From Natronomonas salina (GTDB lineage Archaea > Halobacteriota > Halobacteria > Halobacteriales > Haloarculaceae): a stretch of 64,000 nt of DNA. The stretch is taken from positions 744,001-808,000 of the forward strand of contig NZ_CP058335.1 in the NCBI RefSeq assembly GCF_013391105.1, given 5' to 3'. The notes below the pieces were generated by a model that searched no databases, was not told where the DNA came from, and saw nothing but the letters and a program-made list of their open reading frames with translations. A program made the position numbers and the translations under genes. Below are positions 49,043 to 57,674 of the stretch, one piece after another. Each line of letters begins with the position of its first letter. The stretch's first letter is position 1.

Positions 49043-49837
49043 ATGATTCCCATCGACGACACCCCGCTGTGCCGGGACGGGAAGGTTCTCATCCTCGCGT
49101 ACGACCACGGCCTCGAACACGGCCCGGTCGACTTCGACGCGGTACCGGAGAGCGCCGATCCCGAGCGGACCTTCGAGGCGGCGACCCACCCCGCGGTCAC
49201 GTCCGTCGCGGTCCAGAAGGGCCTCGCCGAGGCCTACTACCCGAGCTACCAGGACGAGGTCGACCTGCTGATGAAGCTCAACGGCACGTCGAACCTCTGG
49301 ATGGGCGAACCCGATTCGGCGGTCAACTGCACCGTCGACTACGCGGCCGAGGTCGGCGCGTCGGCCGTCGGCTTCACGCTCTACGGCGGCTCCAACCACG
49401 AGATCGAGATGGCCGAGGAGTTCCGCGACGCCCAGGAGCAGGCCCGCGAACACGACCTCCCGGTCGTCATGTGGTCCTACCCGCGCGGGCAGGGCCTCAA
49501 GAACGACACGAAGCCGTCGACCATCTCCTACGCCGCGCGCCTCGCCCTCGAGCTCGGTGCCGACGTCGCGAAGGTCAAGCACCCCGGCAGCCAGTCGGCG
49601 ATGGAGGACGCCGTCCGGATGGCCGGCCCGACGAAGGTCGTCATGTCCGGCGGCTCGAAGACGACCGACCGCGACTTCCTCGAGAGCGTCAAGGAGACCA
49701 TCGACGCCGGCGGGAAGGGCCTCGCGGTCGGCCGGAACGTCTGGCAGCGCGAGGACCCGACGAAGATCCTCGACGCCCTCGAGCAGGTCATCTTCGAGGA
49801 GGCCAGCGTCGACGAGGCGCTCTCGGCGGCCGAATAG
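49043..49837 (+). CDS. Class I fructose-bisphosphate aldolase (DhnA family)
   Basis: A 264-residue TIM-barrel Schiff-base aldolase. The Schiff-base Lys is in GADVAKVKHPG, with the phosphate-binding VMSGGSKTTDRDF and AVGRNVWQREDP near the C-terminus and an N-terminal AYDHGLEHGP. Archaeal members cleave or form fructose-1,6-bisphosphate; close relatives make 2-amino-3,7-dideoxyheptulosonate for aromatic amino acids. The gene directly after it is fructose-bisphosphatase, which favours the sugar role here. Confidence 0.9.
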   Translation: MIPIDDTPLCRDGKVLILAYDHGLEHGPVDFDAVPESADPERTFEAATHPAVTSVAVQKGLAEAYYPSYQDEVDLLMKLNGTSNLWMGEPDSAVNCTVDYAAEVGASAVGFTLYGGSNHEIEMAEEFRDAQEQAREHDLPVVMWSYPRGQGLKNDTKPSTISYAARLALELGADVAKVKHPGSQSAMEDAVRMAGPTKVVMSGGSKTTDRDFLESVKETIDAGGKGLAVGRNVWQREDPTKILDALEQVIFEEASVDEALSAAE

Positions 49838-50692
49838 ATGTCCGACGCCATCGACGAGATACTCGACGCGGTCGCCGCGACCGCCCCGGAGGTCCGGGAC
49901 GGCCTCGCCGGGCGCCGCGTCTACGAGTCCGGGGAGAACCCCTCGGGCGAACAGCAGCTCGAGGCCGACGTCTACGCCGACGAGCTGCTCGAGGAGCGGC
50001 TGCTCGACATCGACGCGGTCGGCAGCTACGCCAGCGAGGAACGAGACGACGTGGTAGAGGACGACCCCGACGCCGAGTACCACGTCGCCGCCGACCCGCT
50101 CGACGGCTCCTCGAACCTGAAGTCGAACAACACGATGGGGACGCTGTTCGGCGTCTACGAGTCGCCGCTGCCCGCCTCGGGCCGCGACCTCGTCGCCTCC
50201 GGGTTCGTCCTCTACGGCCCGATCACGACGATGGTGGTCGCCCGCGACGGCGGGGTCACCGAGGCGGTGCTCGAGGACGATGGGACCAGGCAGGTCGTCG
50301 ACGAGGACCTCTCGTTGCCCGAGGAACCGACGGTCTACGGCTTCGGCGGTCGCGTCCCGCAGTGGACCGACGACTTCGCCGGCTACGTCGACGAGGTCGA
50401 GGACGAACTCAAGCTCCGCTACGGCGGCGCCATGATCGGCGACGTCAACCAGGTGCTCACGTACGGCGGCATCTTCGGCTACCCCGGGCTGGAGGGCCGC
50501 CCGGAGGGCAAGCTCCGTCTGCTGTTCGAGGGGCATCCAATCGCCTACGTCGTCGAGTCCGCCGGCGGGGCCTCCTCGAACGGCGAGCGGTCGCTGCTGG
50601 ACTGCGAACCCGACGGCCTCCACCAGCGGACGCCGCTGTTCGTCGGCGACGACGGCTACATCGACCGGCTCGAGGACGCCCTCGGCGAATAA
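49838..50692 (+). CDS. fbp: Fructose-1,6-bisphosphatase, class I
   Basis: A 284-residue Mg-dependent phosphatase that makes fructose 6-phosphate, the committed step of gluconeogenesis. The metal and substrate site AADPLDGSSNLKSNN is intact; the Glu region (EERDDVVEDDPDAEYH) and the C-terminal SNGERSLLD are as in other class I enzymes. It begins on the base after the aldolase TAG, forming a two-gene operon. Confidence 0.95.
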   Translation: MSDAIDEILDAVAATAPEVRDGLAGRRVYESGENPSGEQQLEADVYADELLEERLLDIDAVGSYASEERDDVVEDDPDAEYHVAADPLDGSSNLKSNNTMGTLFGVYESPLPASGRDLVASGFVLYGPITTMVVARDGGVTEAVLEDDGTRQVVDEDLSLPEEPTVYGFGGRVPQWTDDFAGYVDEVEDELKLRYGGAMIGDVNQVLTYGGIFGYPGLEGRPEGKLRLLFEGHPIAYVVESAGGASSNGERSLLDCEPDGLHQRTPLFVGDDGYIDRLEDALGE

Positions 50693-50760
50693 ACGAACAA
50701 CCCCCAGTTCGTTCATCCCGGATGGAAAACGGTTTAGTGGCAACGCTTGACGATGGTGGT

Positions 50761-52459
50761 ATGAAAGTCCGTATCGGGGGCGACGCCAGCGTCGAGGAGG
50801 CCGAGGCCATCGCCCGGGCGATGGCGAACCACGCCGAGACCGACGTGGAGGTCTACGTCGGCGACGCGGAGGAGCCGGCCGCCACCGGCGAGGCGGACCT
50901 CTCGCCCATCGAGGACGACCTCGGCCCGACGGAACGGGAGGAGCAACTGATCGAACAGATCGAGGAGATCGAACTCGGCGGCCCCGAGAAGTACAAGGAA
51001 CAGCTGCCCGAGCAGGGCAAGCACTTCGTCCGGGACCGCCTGGACCTGTGGTTCGGCGAGGACGGCTTCCTCTTCGAGGACGGGAAGTTCGCGGAGTTCG
51101 ACGCCGACGACGAGCTCCCTGCCGACGGCCTCATCACCGGCGCCGCGGAGTTCGAGGGCCGCGACGTCCACTTCATGGCCAACGACTACACGGTCAAGCG
51201 CGGCAGCATGGCCGCCAAAGGCGTCGAGAAGTTCCTCCGCATGCAGCAGCGCGCCCTCAAGACCGGCAAGCCGGTACTGTACCTGATGGACTCCTCGGGC
51301 GGCCGCATCGACCAGCAGACCGGCTTCTTCGCCAACCGCGAGGGCATCGGGAAGTACTACTACAACCATTCGCGGCTGTCGGGGCGCGTCCCCCAGATCT
51401 GCGTCCTCTACGGCCCCTGCATCGCCGGGGCCGCCTACACGCCCGTCTTCGCGGACTTCACCATCATGGTCGAGGGGATGGCTTCGATGGCGATTGCCTC
51501 CCCGCGGATGGTGAAGATGGGCGAGGACATCGACCTCGACACCCTCGGCGGCCCCGAGGTCCACACCAAGGAGTCCGGCAGCGCCGACCTCGTCGCCCAA
51601 GACGAGGAGCACGCCCGCGCGCTCGTCGAACAGCTGGTGACGTACCTCCCGAACAACAGCGACGAGCAGCCCCCCCGAGACCGCCTCGAAGCCGCCGAAG
51701 CGCTCCCCGGAGGGCATCGACTCCATCGTCCCCCAGGAGCCGAACAAGGGCTACGACATGAACGACGTCATCGAGCGGATCGTCGACCGGGACTCGTTCT
51801 TCGAGCTCCAGCCCGACTACGGCGGCGAGATCCTCACGGGCTTCGCCCACGTCGACGGCCGGCCGGTCGGCATCGTCGCCAACCAGCCCGACCAGCGGGC
51901 CGGCGCCATCTTCCCGGACGCCGCCGAGAAGGCCGCCCAGTTCGTCTGGAAGTGCGACGCCTACAACGTCCCGCTGCTGTACCTCTGCGACACGCCGGGC
52001 TTCATGGCCGGCTCGCAGGTCGAGAAGGAGGGCATCCTCGAGAAGGGCAAGAAGATGATCTACGCTACCTCGGAGGCGACCGTGCCCAAGCAGTGCGTCG
52101 TCGTCCGAAAGGCCTACGGCGCCGGCATCTACGCCATGTCCGGCCCCGCCTACGACCCCGAATCCGTGATCGCGTTGCCCTCCGGCGAGATCGGCATCAT
52201 GGGCCCCGAGGCGGCCATCAACGCGGTCTACGCCCGGAAGCTCGCCGAGGTCGACGACCCCGAGGAACGCGCCGAGATGGAGCAGAAGCTCCGCGAGGAG
52301 TACCGCGAGGACATCGACGTCCGGCGGATGGCCAGCGAGGTCGTCATCGACGAGATCGTCCCGCCGTCGTCGCTGCGCGAGGAACTCGTCAACCGCTTCG
52401 AGTTCTACGAGGACGTCGAGAAGGACCGGCCGTCGAAGAAACACGGGACCGTCCTGTAA
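50761..52459 (+). CDS. pccB: Acyl-CoA (propionyl-CoA) carboxylase beta subunit, one frameshift
   Basis: The carboxyltransferase subunit that moves CO2 from biotin to propionyl- or acetyl-CoA. Crotonase-like halves: GLITGAAEFEGRDVHFMAND, SSGGRIDQQTG and GPCIAGAAYTPVFADF, then GFAHVDGRPVGIVANQPD, LCDTPGFMAGSQ and RKAYGAGIYAMSGPAYDPES. The frame shifts by one at the C7 run 51670-51676; removing one C restores a 565-residue protein. N-terminal residues 1-60 are an extra acidic domain. A GTTTAGT box about 24-30 bases upstream supports the ATG at 50761. Together with the B12 mutase and MeaB it outlines propionyl-CoA to succinyl-CoA conversion. Confidence 0.92.
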
Positions 52460-52655
52460 GCTAACCCACGGCTGAAGCCGTTGGATTTCGCGCTGCACAA
52501 CGCTGAGCAGTCGGTTCCGAAGAACGGGGACCTGCCGCCGATCGATGGGGGAAGAGTCCGGCGGCGTCAGAACAGAAGGACTGGACGGCCTAAACGATTC
52601 AGCGGTCTGGCACGAACCGTACACAGGTGCCGCGCCCGGATTTCTACGAGGTGGC

Positions 52656-53153
52656 TCAGAAGCCCGCGAGCAGTGCCTCGAGGCCCAACGCCACCACCAG
52701 CAGGCCACAGGCGTAGACGGCGGAACCGGCCAGCGAGGACGCCGAGAAGCGGGCCGGCGTCGTCTCGGACAACGCCGCCGGGACGGTCAGCGAGCCGCGG
52801 GCGACCGGCAGCGTGTTCGAGACGGCGACGGCCGACAGCCCCCACCGGTCGAACCACTCGTCGAGGCGGCCTCCCTCCAGGCCGTCCGGGCCGGGGAGCG
52901 TCGCTGGACCGGCGGCCGTGTACCGCACGAGGCCGAAGAGCACCAGCTGGCCGAGCGTGGCGCCGACGACCGCGGCCGCGACGACCGCGACGACGCCGTC
53001 GCTGCCGACGGCCAGCACCGCGGCCACGAAGAGCGCGCGGGTCGGGATCAGCTTCCCGACGAGGGCGCCCTCCAGGACGAAGACGACGAGCAGGAGGACG
53101 AGTCCGTACTGGACGATGAGCCCCGCTCCCGTCTCGGTCAGTGCACCGTACAT
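52656..53153 (-). CDS. DedA/VTT family membrane protein
   Basis: A 165-residue protein with four or five hydrophobic segments and the DedA-like GALVGKLIPTRALFVAAVLA and FDRWGLSAVAVSNTLPVARG loops. DedA proteins are thought to move lipids between membrane leaflets. It is shorter than the bacterial norm (about 200), as is usual in haloarchaea. Start at 53153 chosen; upstream ATG would add a polar stretch. The preceding 52460-52655 holds no gene. Confidence 0.85.
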   Translation of the reverse strand: MYGALTETGAGLIVQYGLVLLLVVFVLEGALVGKLIPTRALFVAAVLAVGSDGVVAVVAAAVVGATLGQLVLFGLVRYTAAGPATLPGPDGLEGGRLDEWFDRWGLSAVAVSNTLPVARGSLTVPAALSETTPARFSASSLAGSAVYACGLLVVALGLEALLAGF

Positions 53154-53283
53154 GACCCCTCTTAGGCCGGTCCCCGTACTTACGTCTTGAGGCAGCCGTG
53201 CTAGCGCGACTCGTGACCGGAGGAACTGCACGGCTGGTCAGGCAGCCGGCAGAGACAAGGCCCGTCGCGGCGCAATCGAGGCT

Positions 53284-53811
53284 ATGATCCAGACGGGCCA
53301 GAAGGCCCCCGACTTCGCGCTACCGGGCGTCGAGCGCGGCCGGCCGGACGTCTACGACCTCCACCGCGCCATCGGCGACGACGCCGTCCTGCTGTGGTTC
53401 TTCCCGGCGACGTTCCTCCCGACGGCGACGGCGGAGCTGTGTGCCATCCGCGACGCGGGCTGGCACGACCTCGACGGGCTGGCGGTGTGGGGCGTCTCGA
53501 TGGACAGCATCTACGCGGCGTCGGCCTACGCCGACGACTTCGACCTGCCGTTCGTGCTCCTCGGCGACGGCGGCAGCGCCGCCGAGTACTACGGCGTCCG
53601 GTACGAGGAGTGGGAGGGCCACTACGGCGCGCCGAAGCGGGCGGCGTTCCTGGTCGGCGACGACTGGACCGTCGACACGGCCTGGGCGAGCGACGACGCC
53701 TTCGAGCGGTCTGACCCCTCGCCGGTCGAGGCCGTCGCCGACAGCGTCGGCGAGTCGTTCCCCGAAGCCGACACCGACGTCTCCGTCGACTACGACGCCT
53801 ACTTCGGCTGA
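53284..53811 (+). CDS. Peroxiredoxin-like protein lacking the peroxidatic Cys
   Basis: A 175-residue thioredoxin-fold protein of the AhpC/TSA (peroxiredoxin) family. Where peroxiredoxins have the motif FxVC, this protein reads ATFLPTATAELCAIRD: the catalytic Cys is replaced by Ala, while the second Cys (ELC) remains. It is otherwise complete (GVSMDSIYAASAYADDFDLP and a C-terminal VDYDAYFG). A redox-sensing or structural role is more likely than peroxide reduction. It is convergent with the PH-domain genes by 13 bases. Confidence 0.88.
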   Translation: MIQTGQKAPDFALPGVERGRPDVYDLHRAIGDDAVLLWFFPATFLPTATAELCAIRDAGWHDLDGLAVWGVSMDSIYAASAYADDFDLPFVLLGDGGSAAEYYGVRYEEWEGHYGAPKRAAFLVGDDWTVDTAWASDDAFERSDPSPVEAVADSVGESFPEADTDVSVDYDAYFG

Positions 53812-54338
53812 GCGTCGACGAGACGCCGGATCGCCCGCAGTTCGTCCCGGACCGCCCGCCACTGCTCGACGGTTCCCGGGATCGACTCCCGCGCGCCGCT
53901 CAGGCGCTCGACGAGCCGCCGCACGTCGTCGGGATCGTAGACGTCGTAGAACCGGAGGTCGCTGCCGCCTGCCACCTCGATCTCGACGGTCCCGTAGCCG
54001 AAGGCGTTCCCGAGGACGCCGCGCGCGGAACGGGTGTTCTGGACCCGGTCGAGTTCGACGGTTCGGATGTCGACGCCGACGATGCCCCGCTTCCGGTGGA
54101 CGCTCCGGTCGGTAACGACGAACCGCGTATTGACGACGCGGAGGTAGCCGTAGAGTCCCGGTGCCGGTGCGACGAGGAGGGCGACGAGCGCGAGCGGGTC
54201 CAGGGCGGCGGCATCCCCGAGAGCGACCGCAGCGATAACGAGGCTCGCGACGACCGCCGGCGCGGCGCGCATGAGCCGCGGCCGGGCCGCCCACTCGACC
54301 GCCTCGCCCGGATCGAGGACGAGCCAGTCGTCCGTCAT
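53799..54338 (-). CDS. PH-domain (bPH2-type) membrane protein
   Basis: A 179-residue protein: an N-terminal leader, two membrane segments near residues 25-67 and a bacterial-type PH domain (about 70-150; TRFVVTDRSVHRKRGIVGVD, VELDRVQNTRS, GYGTVEIEVAG). The C-terminus is a helical tail. Such pairs resemble YdbS/YdbT-like proteins of unknown, envelope-linked function. Overlaps the upstream paralogue's stop by ATGA. Confidence 0.88.
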   Translation of the reverse strand: MTDDWLVLDPGEAVEWAARPRLMRAAPAVVASLVIAAVALGDAAALDPLALVALLVAPAPGLYGYLRVVNTRFVVTDRSVHRKRGIVGVDIRTVELDRVQNTRSARGVLGNAFGYGTVEIEVAGGSDLRFYDVYDPDDVRRLVERLSGARESIPGTVEQWRAVRDELRAIRRLVDAQPK

Positions 54339-54847
54339 CGGTCGTCCTCGAGGGCGGCCCGGATCGCGCGGAGTTCCTCGAGGACCTCGTCGAGGACGTC
54401 CGTCTTCTCGTCGCGCGAGGGGTCGGCGGTCTTGATCTGCCGGTTGATCCGCTGCTGGACGCCGGCGGGGTCGGGCACCGACCGGAACCGCATCTCGACG
54501 CCGCCGCTGCCGGCCGTCGAGACGTCGACGTTGCCGTAGCCGAAGTACGAGCCGACGGCGCTCTGACTGTAGGAGGTGTTCTGGACCTTGTCGAAGCCGA
54601 TCTTCTGGACGTCCCGCGAGAGGATCCCGGTCTTCTTGTACAGGCCCTGGTCGGTGACGACGTAGTGGGTGTTCGTGTACGTGAGGTAGGCGCCGACCAC
54701 CAGCGGGATGCCGATCAGGACGAACGACAGCGGGATGCCGACGACGAGGGCCGGGACGAGACTGCTCCGGTGCGGTCGGCTCGACCACAGGAGTTCCTCG
54801 TCGCCGTCGAGGGTCAGCCAGTCGAACGTCGGAGGGTCCTCGGACAT
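54335..54847 (-). CDS. PH-domain (bPH2-type) membrane protein
   Basis: A 170-residue paralogue of its neighbour: WSSRPHRSSLVPALVVGIPL and LIGIPLVVGAYLTYTNTHYV as membrane hairpin, then the PH core (VVTDQGLYKKTGILSRDVQK, FDKVQNTSYSQSAVGSYFGY). First gene of the pair. The start at 54847 avoids an upstream ATG within the promoter. Both proteins probably form a membrane complex (inference). Confidence 0.88.
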   Translation of the reverse strand: MSEDPPTFDWLTLDGDEELLWSSRPHRSSLVPALVVGIPLSFVLIGIPLVVGAYLTYTNTHYVVTDQGLYKKTGILSRDVQKIGFDKVQNTSYSQSAVGSYFGYGNVDVSTAGSGGVEMRFRSVPDPAGVQQRINRQIKTADPSRDEKTDVLDEVLEELRAIRAALEDDR

Positions 54848-54947
54848 GTCACGGGCTTTCACGGAGGGCTGGTATAAATGAGAGGCCCGTTCGGAATCGG
54901 GAAATCGGAAGCGGAACGCCGAAATCCGTCGGTTCCGGACGGGGGGT

Positions 54948-55439
54948 ATGGAGACGACCCGCCACTTCGTCGCGACCTGCTACGTCGTCAACGACGGCGC
55001 GACGCTCCTGCACGAACACGATACGCTGGACATGTGGCTGCCGCCCGGCGGCCACGTCGACCGCGACGAACTCCCCCACGAGACCGCGCTCCGCGAGACC
55101 TACGAGGAGACCGGCCTCGAACCGGACCTGGTCGCCGACGCCGGCCCCTACGACACCGGCCAGGTCGAGTCGCTGCCCCGCCCGACCGCGTTCCTGCTCG
55201 AGGACATCGACGTCCGCGAGGACGGCACCGTCGCCCACCAGCACGTCGACTTCGTCTACGTCGGGCGCGTGGACACCCGAACCGTCGACCCCGCCGGCCG
55301 CGACGAGGCCCCGGCGGACGCCTGGCGGTGGGTAACCCCGGCGGAGCTCGACGCCGAGGCCGACCGATTCGCCGACGACGTTCGCGACGTGGGGAAGCGG
55401 GCGGTCGATCTCGTCGAGCGGAACTCGGCGGGAGTATAA
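54948..55439 (+). CDS. NUDIX hydrolase
   Basis: A 163-residue pyrophosphohydrolase with a complete Nudix box: GGHVDRDELPHETALRETYE followed by ETGL. It removes a nucleoside-diphosphate-linked group, but the substrate is not predictable. The flanking strands (FVATCYVVNDGATLLHEH) fit the fold. Its stop is 26 bases from the next universal stress gene, which may share its promoter. Confidence 0.93.
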   Translation: METTRHFVATCYVVNDGATLLHEHDTLDMWLPPGGHVDRDELPHETALRETYEETGLEPDLVADAGPYDTGQVESLPRPTAFLLEDIDVREDGTVAHQHVDFVYVGRVDTRTVDPAGRDEAPADAWRWVTPAELDAEADRFADDVRDVGKRAVDLVERNSAGV

Positions 55440-55465
55440 TAGGGATCCCCGCCGTAGCCCCGGCC

Positions 55466-55858
55466 ATGACGCACGTGGTGCTCGCGGTGGACGACGACGA
55501 AGACCGGGCGATTCTACAGGCCGAGCGGATCCGGGACCTCGACTGGGCGCCGGACGAAATCCGGGTGACCGTCCTGCACGTCTTCACGGAGAACCGTGAG
55601 GGCGCGTCGGTCAGTCAGTTCGGCCCCGCCAGGGAGGCCCGGGACGTCCTCGAGGACGCCGGGATCGAGGTGACCCTCGACGAGCGGAGCGGCGAACCAG
55701 AGGTCGAGATCGTCCGGTACGCCGAGCGGGACGCGGACCTCGTCTGCGTCGCCGGCCGCAAGCGCTCGCCGGCCGGGAAGGCGATGTTCGGCAGCGTCTC
55801 GCAGTCGATCATGCTGGACACCGACCTGCCGGTGCTGTTCTGCCCGTTCGACGAGTGA
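55466..55858 (+). CDS. Universal stress protein (single UspA domain)
   Basis: A 130-residue UspA protein: HVVLAVDDDEDRAILQAERI at the N-terminus and the ATP-loop GRKRSPAGKAMFGSVSQSI near the C-terminus. Function is in stress response; ligand unknown. The long frame extending to 54878 is a shadow of the NUDIX gene. Confidence 0.92.
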   Translation: MTHVVLAVDDDEDRAILQAERIRDLDWAPDEIRVTVLHVFTENREGASVSQFGPAREARDVLEDAGIEVTLDERSGEPEVEIVRYAERDADLVCVAGRKRSPAGKAMFGSVSQSIMLDTDLPVLFCPFDE

Positions 55859-55877
55859 GCTGACCCGCGGTCGCGGC

Positions 55878-56945
55878 TCAATCGAGCAGCGAGTCGACGT
55901 ACTTCCCGACGTGGTCGTCCATCCGGCGCTTGAACCCCGCCTGGCGGGCCAGCCGGTCGAGTTCGCGGGCGACGTAGCTCCCGTACTGGACGGCCTTCTT
56001 GTCGCGGTCGCGCACCTCTGGGGGCAGGAAGTCGGCGGCCCGCCTGAGCGCGACCTTCCGTTCCTCGCCGTCGATCAGGAGGCGCCCCGGCAACCGGAGC
56101 GCCGCCGCGACGACGCGGTCGTGGAGCAGCGGCGCCACCGGCTCGACGCCGGCCGCCCGCAGCGTCAGCACGTCCCGCTCGAGCTGTGCGGGCAGCGAGG
56201 TGACGACCTCCCGCGTCGCGCCGCGGACGGTGTCAGCCTCGACCCGCGGGTCGTCGGGGGCCTTCGCCACCTTCGCGTAGCCGCCGAACAGCTCGTCGGC
56301 GCCCTGTCCGACAGCCAGGCGGTCGTGGCCGTCCGCGGCCGCCCGCTCGGCGACCAGGTACAGCGGCAGGGCTATCTGGACGTCCATCGGGTTCGAGCGA
56401 CCGGTCGCGCGGACGATCTCCGGGACCGCGCGCTCGAGGTCGGCGTGAGAGAACTCCACGACGCGCACCTCCCGTCCGAGCGCCTCGGCGGCCGACCGAG
56501 CGGCCTCGACGTCGTGGCTGCCCTCGAACCCGCCGACGTACAGCGGCCCGTCCAGGCGAGCGGCGAGGATCGATGAATCGACGCCGCCCGAGAAGGCGAT
56601 CGCCGGCGATCCGTCGACGCCGTCGACCGAGTCGAGGACGGCTCCTCGGACCTCGCTGACGGCCCGCTCGTCGTCGACGTACGGGTCCGGGTTCGGGAGC
56701 GTCCAGATCCGGGACTCGCCGTCGGCGTCGCGTCGATGGCCGGCCGGCACGGCGTCGGGTTCGTCGAGGTCCGTCGGGTCGGCGCTCCACGTCGAGCGGT
56801 CGCCCGCCTCGGAGAACAGCGGGTACCGCCCAAGGACGTCGCGGACGAGGGCCCCGTCCCGTTCGCCGGCGAAGCCGCCCGTCCCGGGCAGCGGGTCGCG
56901 GTCGTCGATGGCACTTCGGACCGTCCCGGGGTCGGCGCCCTGCAT
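55878..56945 (-). CDS. Asparagine-synthase-like ATP pyrophosphatase
   Basis: A 355-residue protein of the asparagine synthetase C-terminal (PP-loop ATP pyrophosphatase) family: AIAFSGGVDSSILAARLD binds ATP, and GQGADELFGGYAKVA is the conserved aspartate/ATP site. The glutaminase domain of AsnB is absent: the N-terminal 100 residues contain no catalytic Cys, so ammonia or another nucleophile would be used, or the enzyme modifies a different carboxylate. The start at 56945 is preferred to the upstream ATG. It follows the PHP-domain gene with a 2-base gap, so the two form an operon. Confidence 0.88.
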   Translation of the reverse strand: MQGADPGTVRSAIDDRDPLPGTGGFAGERDGALVRDVLGRYPLFSEAGDRSTWSADPTDLDEPDAVPAGHRRDADGESRIWTLPNPDPYVDDERAVSEVRGAVLDSVDGVDGSPAIAFSGGVDSSILAARLDGPLYVGGFEGSHDVEAARSAAEALGREVRVVEFSHADLERAVPEIVRATGRSNPMDVQIALPLYLVAERAAADGHDRLAVGQGADELFGGYAKVAKAPDDPRVEADTVRGATREVVTSLPAQLERDVLTLRAAGVEPVAPLLHDRVVAAALRLPGRLLIDGEERKVALRRAADFLPPEVRDRDKKAVQYGSYVARELDRLARQAGFKRRMDDHVGKYVDSLLD

Positions 56946-56947
56946 CG

Positions 56948-57625
56948 TCACCACGGCAGCATCGAGGCGACCCGGCGGGTCACGCCGCCGCCGAACTGCT
57001 GGATGCTGATGAACCACGGCGTCCGCTTGCCGACGACAGTGGTCCGGCCCTCCCTGATCGCGTCGAGGACGGCCTCGGCGCTGGGGTGGTAGGCGTCGAC
57101 CTCGGTGGTCGCCTGCCCGATCATCTCCGCGATGTGGGCGTCGCTGCCCGCCGTCATCGGGACGCCGTGTTCCTCGGCGAACGCCTCGGCCTGCCGGTTC
57201 GACCGGCCGGTGAACAGCCGGGAGTTGTACACCTCGATGGCGTCGGCGCTCGCGAGCTGCTCGGTGGTGACGTGCGGCGCGACGCCGTGGCGGGACTTCT
57301 GGAAGGGGTGGGGGACGACGGCGATGCCGCCCAGTTCGCGGATGCGCTCGAGGGTCTCGTCGAAGCCCAGCCCGGCGGGGACGAGCTCCTCGACGCCCAG
57401 CGCGAGGACGTGGCCCGCAGCGCTGGAGACCTCCATCCCCGGGATGCCGACCAGCCCGTAGTCCTGGGCCTTCGCGGCGGCCTCGAGGGAGGCCTCGATC
57501 TCGTCGTGGTCCGTGACCGCGAGCGCGTCGAGACCCACGGCTTCCGCCTGCTCGAGCAGCAACTCGACGGGGTCGCGCCCGTCGTACGACAGTTCCGAGT
57601 GCGCGTGGAGCTCGACCGACAGCAC
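56948..57625 (-). CDS. PHP-domain phosphoesterase
   Basis: A 225-residue metal-dependent phosphoesterase: motifs HAHSELSYDGRD, VTDHDEIE, GMEVSS, VVPHPFQKSRHG and TAGSDAH give the full PHP metal site. Close homologues hydrolyse nucleoside 3',5'-bisphosphates or histidinol phosphate-like substrates; the substrate here is not known. First gene of the operon with the asparagine-synthase-like gene. Confidence 0.92.
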   Translation of the reverse strand: MLSVELHAHSELSYDGRDPVELLLEQAEAVGLDALAVTDHDEIEASLEAAAKAQDYGLVGIPGMEVSSAAGHVLALGVEELVPAGLGFDETLERIRELGGIAVVPHPFQKSRHGVAPHVTTEQLASADAIEVYNSRLFTGRSNRQAEAFAEEHGVPMTAGSDAHIAEMIGQATTEVDAYHPSAEAVLDAIREGRTTVVGKRTPWFISIQQFGGGVTRRVASMLPW

Positions 57626-57674
57626 GGCCGCGGCTTCGACCGCCCCCGAGAAAAGCGCCCCGGTTGCGGCGGCG

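Noticed and set aside
49015-52464. A very long plus-strand frame (about 1149 codons) across aldolase, phosphatase and carboxylase genes
   Set aside because: It is the shadow frame of the first two genes that happens to run into the true carboxylase frame; its first 580 codons are Arg/Pro-rich nonsense.
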